From NCBI GenBank assembly GCA_027488265.1, contig JAIYCA010000386.1, forward strand, positions 1 to 5,790: 5,790 nucleotides of DNA, in the 5' to 3' direction. This document shows, one piece after another, positions 1 to 5,475 of the stretch. The number at the start of each line of letters is the position of its first letter. The stretch's first letter is position 1. The translations under genes were made by a program, and so were the position numbers. Under the pieces are notes generated by a model. The model did not search any database, was not told the DNA's origin, and was given only the letters and a program-made list of their open reading frames with translations. This DNA comes from Planctomycetaceae bacterium (GTDB taxonomy: Bacteria; Planctomycetota; Phycisphaerae; Phycisphaerales; SM1A02).

Positions 1-1188
1 GACATCGAGGCGACGAACGCCGCCGCAAATCATGCTGGAGAAACGAGCGTGCTCATTGCAGAGCTGGTTGAGATCGCGATGCGTGGTGATCTCATGGCAA
101 ACACGGTGATTTCCGCGATCGAGAATCACGCCGAGCGTTTCAGTGACCAGGATCTTGCACGGCTCAACGCGATCTTCTCGGCGAACAACATCGATATGGC
201 GCGCGCGATGACAGGTGAGCGCTGGACGTTCGACGATCTCGTGCAACGCTGCTACAGCGACGATGGAAGCGGCGACGGTGTGCCGCTCGCGCACGCGTAC
301 ATGGGATTGCTCGAGGCGGTGCACAGCTCATCCATGATCAGCAATGAAAGCCCTCGCGAGGGCCTGCTCGCGGCGACCGGCGGATTTCTCGCGGGGCCTG
401 CGGCGGCGGCGATCCTCCCGAGTCGTCGCGAGGTGATGAACAACTACAACGCGCACATGGATCGCTTCATCGCCGCGATGAAGGCATCGACGCGCGAGGA
501 CTCGATCAAGTTCGCAAATGAAGCAAGCGCCCGCATCGAGTCGGAAGACACGCGTTTCGCGTTCGTCAAGGCGCTGTTTCCATCGCTCGATCGGGCGGCC
601 ACGATGGGTTGGGCTGCGCGGGCTCGCGCGAACACCGCTCTTGCGGCGATCGGCATCGAGCGGTTCCGCCGTGCGAACGCGCGATTCCCGAACGACCTCG
701 CGGAACTCGTCGCCTTCATCGGTCAGCCCATTGAATCGGCGAGTTTCAAGCACATTCCGTGGAAGTACGCGCTCGTTGATGGTCGGCCGCTGGTCTTTGA
801 TGCGGGGTGCGATGCGCTTGATGATCGCGCACGAACCGCGCTCTGGAAGCCGCCGGAAGTCGATCTCGACACCGTGACGAGCGAGGAACTCGCGCAGCGT
901 TCGAACGATCGATTCGTCTCGCTGCGTGCGGCGCAGTCGGATCGCGTCGCCGACGGGGGTTCTGCGTCGCCGGGCAACGCCCGATACAGCCTTCGTACGA
1001 GTTCCACGGTCGCCGCCGATCAACCGCTCGACCCGACGCAGCCGGTCGTCGACGTCGACGCGACGGCGACCATGGAGACCGATGGCGATTTCATTCGCGT
1101 GTGGTGGAAGTCGGGCGCCGCAGGCTGGGATCGCGTCGCGAAGGCCGCAAAGGCGCGAACTCCCGAGCCTACGCCAGCGGCGCAATGA
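1..1188 (+). CDS. C-terminal part of membrane-anchored family protein, paralogue A (5'-truncated by window edge)
   Basis: I do not recognise a named gene. The frame is open from base 1, and residues 1-16 (DIEATNAAANHAGETS) already align with the helical region of the two downstream paralogues, so the GTG at 49 is an internal codon and the true start lies before the window. The 395 visible residues hold QRCYSDDGSGDGV (82-94), GPAAAAILPSR (132-142) and the ERFRRANARFPNDLAELV module (from 220). The same motifs occur in the same order in the genes at 2122 and 3814. Unlike those, this copy continues past the module with a WKYALVDGRPLVF segment (VDGRP from 259) and a GCDALDD segment, then an acidic and Pro/Ala-rich tail of about 110 residues. 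In planctomycete proteins and type II pseudopilins the equivalent stretch reads like YxLxDGxPxxYSxGxDxxDD. An N-terminal membrane anchor is expected upstream but is not visible. The function is unknown. Its stop lies inside the 3' end of the convergent pgeF gene. Confidence 0.85.
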   Translation, partial: DIEATNAAANHAGETSVLIAELVEIAMRGDLMANTVISAIENHAERFSDQDLARLNAIFSANNIDMARAMTGERWTFDDLVQRCYSDDGSGDGVPLAHAYMGLLEAVHSSSMISNESPREGLLAATGGFLAGPAAAAILPSRREVMNNYNAHMDRFIAAMKASTREDSIKFANEASARIESEDTRFAFVKALFPSLDRAATMGWAARARANTALAAIGIERFRRANARFPNDLAELVAFIGQPIESASFKHIPWKYALVDGRPLVFDAGCDALDDRARTALWKPPEVDLDTVTSEELAQRSNDRFVSLRAAQSDRVADGGSASPGNARYSLRTSSTVAADQPLDPTQPVVDVDATATMETDGDFIRVWWKSGAAGWDRVAKAAKARTPEPTPAAQ

Positions 1189-2071
1189 GTGCGGCGAGTC
1201 GACCGCTTCGCGCGCCGTCGCGGCGGAAACTGTGGAATCGCGCGCGATCGGCGTAGGTGCACGGTGGGTCCGCGTCGATGTTCGCGCGCGCGATGCCCGC
1301 GCGTTCGAGTTGCAGCCGCACGCCGAGCACGAGATCAGCGTGGTGTTTCGCTTCTCTCCCCGCTATTCCGTAGATACCCGGCGCCGCGACGCACGCGCCG
1401 AGATCTGCGCGCGTGAGTTCCTCCGCAACTTCAGGCCCGATTTCGAAGTGCCGTACCGAGATCGACGGCCCGACCGCGGCGAGAAGTTCGTTCGGCGCGC
1501 ATCCGAGTGAACGCAGCGCATCAATCGCCGCAGGCACGATGCCCGCAACAACGCCGCGCCAACCCGCATGCACGGCGGCGACCGCACCCGTCCGCGGGCA
1601 CGCAAGGAGCACAGGCACGCAATCGGCGATGCGAATGAGAATCGCGTGACCTCCGCGTCCGCTCGTGATCGCGTCGGCAGGAACACGCTCACGCGCCGCG
1701 TCGCGTGCAGCGACGACCGTGCAGCCGTGCACCTGACTCACATCGACGACGACCGCGTCGCGCGCAAGCCCTGCGGCTTCGGCGAATCGTGCGTGGTTCT
1801 CGCGAATGAATGCGTCGCTGTCGCGCGGTTCACCCTCCGCGATACGCGCGTTCGCCTGCACGCTCTGGAGATTCAACGCATCGAAGGGCGACGCACTCAC
1901 GCCGCCGAGGCGCGTCGAGAACGCGTGGGCAAACCCTGCGCGCGAAAGAAGGTCGCTGGTGAGTACGACGGGCCCAGAGGAATGCGTGATTTCGCGCAGC
2001 ACGGCGCGTCTATCGGCCGATTGCGTGTCGCGGGTCGAGTGGATCGATGGCTGGGATCGGGCGGGAAGCAC
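1169..2071 (-). CDS. pgeF: PgeF/YfiH family laccase-domain protein (purine nucleoside phosphorylase / peptidoglycan editing factor)
   Basis: This is a clear member of the YfiH/PgeF/LACC1 family (Pfam Cu-oxidase_4). In residues from the GTG at 2071, the signature runs FSTRLGGVS (51-59), QVHG (113-116), ADC (149-151), HAGWRG (168-173), GPSIS (201-205) and a C-terminal CTYADRARFHSFRRDG block from 271. H115, C151 and H168 match the family's His-Cys-His metal site. Family members cleave purine nucleosides with phosphate, deaminate adenosine, or oxidise polyphenols. In E. coli, PgeF removes wrongly incorporated L-Ser from peptidoglycan precursors. A cytoplasmic location is expected because no signal peptide is seen. 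The start is uncertain. Family homology begins near residue 36, so the GTG at 2002 (277 aa) is a good alternative; it has GATAGA exactly 6 nt upstream, the spacing seen at the other genes here. The start at 2071 has only a distant AGGA. The stop (TAG, 1171-1169) overlaps the convergent upstream gene. Confidence 0.93.
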   Translation of the reverse strand: MLPARSQPSIHSTRDTQSADRRAVLREITHSSGPVVLTSDLLSRAGFAHAFSTRLGGVSASPFDALNLQSVQANARIAEGEPRDSDAFIRENHARFAEAAGLARDAVVVDVSQVHGCTVVAARDAARERVPADAITSGRGGHAILIRIADCVPVLLACPRTGAVAAVHAGWRGVVAGIVPAAIDALRSLGCAPNELLAAVGPSISVRHFEIGPEVAEELTRADLGACVAAPGIYGIAGREAKHHADLVLGVRLQLERAGIARANIDADPPCTYADRARFHSFRRDGARSGRLAALIAPLA

Positions 2072-2109
2072 CTCGCCGCATGTCCTGCTTCCGACTCGGA
2101 GGTGCGAGG

Positions 2110-2124
2110 TATTCTCTCGGCATG
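2110..2124 (+). promoter_or_regulatory. -10-like box and leaderless-type start of paralogue B
   Basis: TATTCT (2110-2115) is followed by six bases (CTCGGC) and then the ATG at 2122. A -10 element normally sits 6-7 nt before the transcription start, so the transcript would begin at or next to the A of the ATG. No clear -35 was found; GCTTCC at 17-bp spacing is a poor match. A GAGG ends 12 nt before the ATG and could be a badly spaced ribosome binding site, so a normal leader is not excluded. Confidence 0.5.
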
Positions 2125-3708
2125 TCGCGCTCGCCGGGCGATTCTGGTGAACCCTTCGATCCGCTCGATCGGCGGCCGCTCCTGCGGCGCATCCATCGCG
2201 CGGGTTGGGTGCTGTTCACGTGCGCACTCGGTTTGGTGGCGGCATACCTCCTGATCGCATGGTGGTACTCGACGCTCACGCCGACCGTGCGCGTGTCGGG
2301 TGAAGAAGGTTGGCGGCGCGCGCTCGGGCGCGATGCGGGGCTTGATGCTTCGGCCGAATCCTCACCGCAACCGACGTATCCGAAGTACATCGATCTCCTG
2401 TGGGTCGATCGGCCCGAGTGCGTGCCGTGCGACCAGTCGTGGTTGGATGCTGCAGTTGTGCTCCCAGATGAGCTCCGCTTGAGTGCGGCGGAGGGAAGTG
2501 GGAGAGGCGCAGGCATTTTGAAAGCGGTGTGGGAGCCGGACGCGCTCGTCTTCGAAGGGCTGAACGCCAAATGGCCAGAGGACTGGGGTTGGCAGTTGGG
2601 CGCGTGGATGCTTGAGGAGAGCGCGCCGATGATGGCGCGTCTTCGCGAGTTGGCGCCGCAAGCGCCCTTCGGATTGCGACCCGTACGACGGTTCGATGAG
2701 CGCACGGCTCGGTTCTTTGGATTGCCACATGGTTGGGAGGCAGGCTCGTCCGATGAAGCGGGAGCCGCAGCCCAGCCAAAGGATGCTGCTGCCGACGACG
2801 CGCCGATGGCGAGTTTCGACGAGTGCAGTCCGAGACTCTTCATCGACCTCGCGAATCTGTTTCTGCTCGATGCACGGCATGCTGCACATCGCGGTGAAGG
2901 CGCCCGCGCGGTCGACAGCCTGAAGGTGTGCATGGAGTTCGCAGATCGGGTCGGCGAAGGTGCGACGCCGATCGCGCAGATCGCTGCGATCACGCTGCGC
3001 GCATGGACATGGCGCGAGGTATGCCATGTGCTGCGCATGAATCCGGCCGCGTTCGATGACGTGCAGTTGGCGCGGCTCGACACCGTGGTCGGCTGGGTTG
3101 GGGACGGCCCGATCGGCTTCGATCTTCGGACGACGCGCGCCGTACTCGATGATCAACTACAGCGGTCCTTCTCTGACGATGGCGCGGGAGATGGTGTGCT
3201 GCTTGCGTCGCCTGCGATGCAAGCGTTCTACGGTCCCAACGGAATCGACCTCGGTTCGGCGCCTGCGCGGACGCGTATGTTCGCGTTTATCGCGGGGCCA
3301 GTGCTCGCACTCGTGGCGCCCTCGCGTGCGGAGTACAAGACTCGGCTCGATGCCGAACTCGACGCACTCGAAGCAGAAGTTTCGCTCGAACTCTGGAAGC
3401 GTCCGCCCGAGCCGACAACACCTTCCTATCGCGAAGATGCAGCCGCGGCGCTCGCGTTGGAACGGGTTGCTCCCACGCGATCCGCCGCACGGCGCATCGA
3501 GAGTTACGCGGAGAATCGCGAAGCGGCGCGCGTGGCGCTTGCGAGCGAACGCTTCCGTCGCGCGGAGGGTCGCGCGCCACAGTCGCTCGAGGAACTCGTA
3601 CCGAAGTACCTTCGTGAGATCCCGCGCGATGTGAAGACGGGAAAGCCGCTCACACGATTGGACGGCCTTCCGGATGACGCGGACACGCCGCGGCCGCGAC
3701 GACGTTGA
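2122..3708 (+). CDS. Single-pass membrane-anchored protein of unknown function, paralogue B
   Basis: The protein has 528 residues and is not a family I can name. The N-terminus contains DPLDRRPLLRR (13-23), basic and probably cytoplasmic, followed by one transmembrane helix (about 28-48, ending in AWWYS). Positive residues before the helix predict that the remaining ~480 residues lie outside the cytoplasm. Further features are a C-x2-C pair (100, 103), a low-complexity Ala/Asp linker just before C235, a helical region LFIDLANLFLLDAR, QRSFSDDGAGDG (347-358), GPVLALVAPSR (392-402), and a C-terminal ERFRRAEGRAPQSLEELVP module (476 on) ending in GKPL (507-510) and a basic tail. I chose ATG 2122 over the in-frame ATG 2047 for three reasons: it aligns with the N-terminus of the next gene, a TATTCT box lies 6 nt before it, and the longer form would overlap the 2071 start of pgeF. 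The next paralogue begins 105 bp downstream with its own promoter-like sequence, so the two need not be one operon. Confidence 0.9.
   Translation: MSRSPGDSGEPFDPLDRRPLLRRIHRAGWVLFTCALGLVAAYLLIAWWYSTLTPTVRVSGEEGWRRALGRDAGLDASAESSPQPTYPKYIDLLWVDRPECVPCDQSWLDAAVVLPDELRLSAAEGSGRGAGILKAVWEPDALVFEGLNAKWPEDWGWQLGAWMLEESAPMMARLRELAPQAPFGLRPVRRFDERTARFFGLPHGWEAGSSDEAGAAAQPKDAAADDAPMASFDECSPRLFIDLANLFLLDARHAAHRGEGARAVDSLKVCMEFADRVGEGATPIAQIAAITLRAWTWREVCHVLRMNPAAFDDVQLARLDTVVGWVGDGPIGFDLRTTRAVLDDQLQRSFSDDGAGDGVLLASPAMQAFYGPNGIDLGSAPARTRMFAFIAGPVLALVAPSRAEYKTRLDAELDALEAEVSLELWKRPPEPTTPSYREDAAAALALERVAPTRSAARRIESYAENREAARVALASERFRRAEGRAPQSLEELVPKYLREIPRDVKTGKPLTRLDGLPDDADTPRPRRR
2260..2300 (+). repeat. 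41-bp block identical to 3964-4004 (paralogue B copy)
   Basis: The 41 bases from the second half of the transmembrane exit (WWYSTLTPTVRVSG) are identical, with no synonymous change, to 3964-4004 in the next gene. Identity at protein level extends on through EEGWRRA, with only two third-base differences over 21 codons. Confidence 0.85.
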
Positions 3709-3778
3709 GAGCCGTATGACGTCCGCGGTGCGGTTGCGTGCATCTGTTGCGTCTGTCGAGATTGGCGCCGAGTGTTGA

Positions 3779-3816
3779 TTGTTCTCCCGCGCACGCGTTG
3801 GTAGCGTGCGGCTGTG
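3779..3816 (+). promoter_or_regulatory. Promoter of paralogue C (-35 TTGTTC, -10 TAGCGT) with leaderless-type start
   Basis: TTGTTC (3779-3784), a 17-bp spacer and TAGCGT (3802-3807) give the classical sigma-70 arrangement with partial consensus matches. The six bases GCGGCT then lead straight into the GTG start codon. There is no Shine-Dalgarno sequence. The TAG of the -10 is also an in-frame stop, so translation cannot start further upstream in this frame. Confidence 0.5.
3790..3810. repeat. Inverted repeat overlapping the paralogue C promoter
   Basis: CGCACGC (3790-3796) and GCGTGCG (3804-3810) are perfect reverse complements separated by seven bases (GTTGGTA). The right arm covers most of the putative -10 TAGCGT and stops three bases before the GTG. 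Its placement suits an operator for a dimeric regulator. It is not followed by a T-run, so it is not a typical terminator. A chance 7-bp match in GC-rich sequence is possible. Confidence 0.35.
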
Positions 3817-5388
3817 AACCTCAACGCACAATCCGGTTCGACTCATCCTCGGGGTGCCTTCGATCCGCTCGATCGGCGTCCGCTGTTGCGGCGCATGTAC
3901 CGCGCGGGTTGGACAATGTTCATCGCCGCACTCGGTCTGGTGGTGGTGTACTTCCTCTTCGCGTGGTGGTACTCGACGCTCACGCCGACCGTGCGCGTGT
4001 CGGGCGAAGAAGGTTGGCGACGCGCGGTGCTGTTCGACACAACGGCCACGCCGTCGTACCCGAAGTTCATCGAACTCTTGGAGCGCACCGTGCCCGATTG
4101 CGATTCCGAGGACTGCACGCAGAATTGGCTTTATCTCCCAATCAAGGTTCCAGCCAAGTTCATTAACACAGGCGACGAGACAGGCGACGAGACAGTCGGC
4201 GAGACAGAGCTCTTCGAAGAGGAGATCTTGCGCAACGTTCTCGTGGAAGAAGCTGAGCGCGCAACATCGCCGACCGATGCGAAGTGGCAACTCGGCGCGT
4301 GGCTGATCGCCGACGCGCAACCGATCTTGACCGCACTGCGACCGCTCCTGCAGGAGCAGCCGTTCGGGCTTCTTCCACGACAAGTCTGGCCCGAGCGCGA
4401 GGCGGATTTTTTCGACGTCGGAACATCTTCCTCAGCTGCCCTTCCTGCATCGATCGATCCATCCTTAGATCCATCGTCTGATCCATGGGCGGGTGCGATG
4501 GATTTCTGCCCTACGCCAAGCCGCGATTTTCTGCTGGAGATCGCGCGGATTTTGATACTCGACGCGCGATACGCGGCGAACGACGGCGACGGTCGACGCG
4601 CGGCAGCGAGCCTCATTGCTGCGATGGAGGCCGCCGATCGCGTGCTCGAGCCAGGCACGCTGTTCGTGCAGGCGACCGCAGCGGGAATCCGTGCGCGCGT
4701 GTGGCAACGTGTCGCAGAGGTGCTGCGCGCGAACCCAGAGTCGTTTGACGACGCCACACTTGAGGAACTTGCGCGCGTTGTTGCGTGGGTTGGCGATGGG
4801 CCGCTGGCGCTCGATACACGCACGATTCGTGCGCAGATTGCCGATCAAATCCAGCGATCCTTCACCGATGATGGCAAGAGCGCCGAAACGAGTGACGAGA
4901 CGCGCGACGGCTGGATGTTGACGGAGTCCATGCTCGTTGCACTCGATACATCAATGATGGGTTTCGGTCCGCCGTTGTATGTATCCAAGCCGCAGGCGTT
5001 TCTGCTTGGTCCGCTTGTTGCCTGCTTCATGCCGTCGCGCGCGGATTTCACAGCGCGCGTCAATCGTGCGTTCGACGAAATCGAAGCAGAGTCAAAGAAG
5101 CCGCTTTGGGAACGCGCTGCGGCGGCGCCCATGCCATCGTTGATCTTCGCGCCTGGCGACTATCTCGTCGAACAGATCACGGGTGTCTACGCACGGATGG
5201 CCAATCGTGAGTCCTTCGGCGCACCCGACCGCGAGGCCGCGCGCATCGCACTCGCCGCGGAACGCTTCCGTCGCGCGGAAGGCCGTGCGCCGCAGTCGCT
5301 CGAAGAACTTGTGCCACGATTCCTCCCAGAGATTCCGCGGGATGCGACGTCGGGGAAACCGATCACGAGTCTTGAGCCAACGCCGTGA
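3814..5388 (+). CDS. Single-pass membrane-anchored protein of unknown function, paralogue C
   Basis: The protein has 524 residues and is the closest relative of the gene at 2122. It shares the basic N-terminus DPLDRRPLLRR (17-27), a transmembrane helix (about 32-52, ending in AWW), then STLTPTVRVSGEEGWRR, nearly identical to the neighbour. It has cysteines at 96 and 101 (C-x4-C in place of C-x2-C) and at 232, QRSFTDDG (347-354) followed by an insert that breaks the GDG part, GPLVACFMPSR (399-409), and the ERFRRAEGRAPQSLEELVP module (483 on) ending IPRDATSGKPI (to 517) close to the stop. GTG 3814 is the start because an in-frame TAG lies only 12 nt upstream and the next in-frame ATG (codon 28) would remove the basic segment. 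Two short tandem repeats lie in its variable linkers. The topology prediction is N-in with a large outer domain. The function is unknown. Middle regions have diverged much more than the ends. Confidence 0.9.
   Translation: MNLNAQSGSTHPRGAFDPLDRRPLLRRMYRAGWTMFIAALGLVVVYFLFAWWYSTLTPTVRVSGEEGWRRAVLFDTTATPSYPKFIELLERTVPDCDSEDCTQNWLYLPIKVPAKFINTGDETGDETVGETELFEEEILRNVLVEEAERATSPTDAKWQLGAWLIADAQPILTALRPLLQEQPFGLLPRQVWPEREADFFDVGTSSSAALPASIDPSLDPSSDPWAGAMDFCPTPSRDFLLEIARILILDARYAANDGDGRRAAASLIAAMEAADRVLEPGTLFVQATAAGIRARVWQRVAEVLRANPESFDDATLEELARVVAWVGDGPLALDTRTIRAQIADQIQRSFTDDGKSAETSDETRDGWMLTESMLVALDTSMMGFGPPLYVSKPQAFLLGPLVACFMPSRADFTARVNRAFDEIEAESKKPLWERAAAAPMPSLIFAPGDYLVEQITGVYARMANRESFGAPDREAARIALAAERFRRAEGRAPQSLEELVPRFLPEIPRDATSGKPITSLEPTP
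3964..4004 (+). repeat. 41-bp block identical to 2260-2300 (paralogue C copy)
   Basis: This is the second copy of the direct repeat shared by the two full paralogues, 1704 bp downstream of the first. It encodes the residues just outside the membrane anchor. Direct repeats this long within adjacent genes are possible substrates for recombination that would fuse the two genes in frame. Confidence 0.85.
4168..4203 (+). repeat. 12-bp tandem repeat, three copies, in paralogue C
   Basis: ACAGGCGACGAG occurs at 4168-4179 and 4180-4191, followed by the variant ACAGTCGGCGAG at 4192-4203. It is in frame and encodes TGDE, TGDE, TVGE, followed by a further TE. The region is an acidic linker (residues 119-132) that the paralogue at 2122 lacks. 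It looks like a local slippage expansion that keeps the frame. Confidence 0.8.
4456..4491 (+). repeat. 12-bp periodic repeat, three degenerate copies, in paralogue C
   Basis: GATCCAT begins at 4456, 4468 and 4480, an exact 12-bp period. The units encode DPSL, DPSS and DPWA (residues 215-226), again in frame and in a variable linker just before Cys232. One unit contains the leucine codon TTA, which is rare in this GC-rich sequence. Confidence 0.7.
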
Positions 5389-5460
5389 TGGTCGCTGCGC
5401 GGACAGCGCGTTTGAGGCATTTGTCCAAGTCTTGCGCATGAGTCTTCCGCAGAGTTGCGC

Positions 5461-5475
5461 TATTCTGTCCGCATG
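5461..5475 (+). promoter_or_regulatory. -10-like box and leaderless-type start of the lipoprotein gene
   Basis: TATTCT (5461-5466), six bases (GTCCGC), then ATG at 5473. This is the same hexamer and the same spacing as at 2110-2124, although the flanking sequence differs. No -35 at 16-18 bp spacing is convincing; TTGCGC at 5432-5437 is 23 bp away. No Shine-Dalgarno sequence is seen. Confidence 0.5.

Noticed and set aside
49..51. GTG 49 as the true start of paralogue A
   Set aside because: The frame is open to base 1 and residues before it align with the middle of the other paralogues, which carry more than 250 residues upstream of this point.
328..1185. Open frame of 285 codons on the minus strand opposite paralogue A
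   Set aside because: It is very Arg-rich and shows no family resemblance, while the sense frame carries the conserved motifs.
2047..2121. N-terminal extension of paralogue B from ATG 2047
   Set aside because: The extra 25 residues have no counterpart in paralogue C, and the extension would overlap pgeF if that gene starts at 2071. ATG 2122 carries the same box spacing as the other starts.
1568..2254. Open frame of 228 codons on the plus strand opposite pgeF and running into paralogue B
   Set aside because: It is opposite a well-supported enzyme gene, and its composition is Arg/His-rich as expected for an antisense frame of GC-rich DNA.
3157..4383. Long open frame of 408 codons on the minus strand crossing genes B, C and their 105-bp gap
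   Set aside because: Its codons are exact complements of the sense codons of B and C. Stops there need TTA, CTA or TCA in sense, which are rare in GC-rich genes. The product is Arg/Cys/His-rich with no recognisable domain, and both sense genes have strong paralogue support.
5393..5408. CGCTG-N6-CAGCG hairpin after paralogue C as a terminator
   Set aside because: The stem has only five pairs and is followed by at most three Ts, too weak to call.
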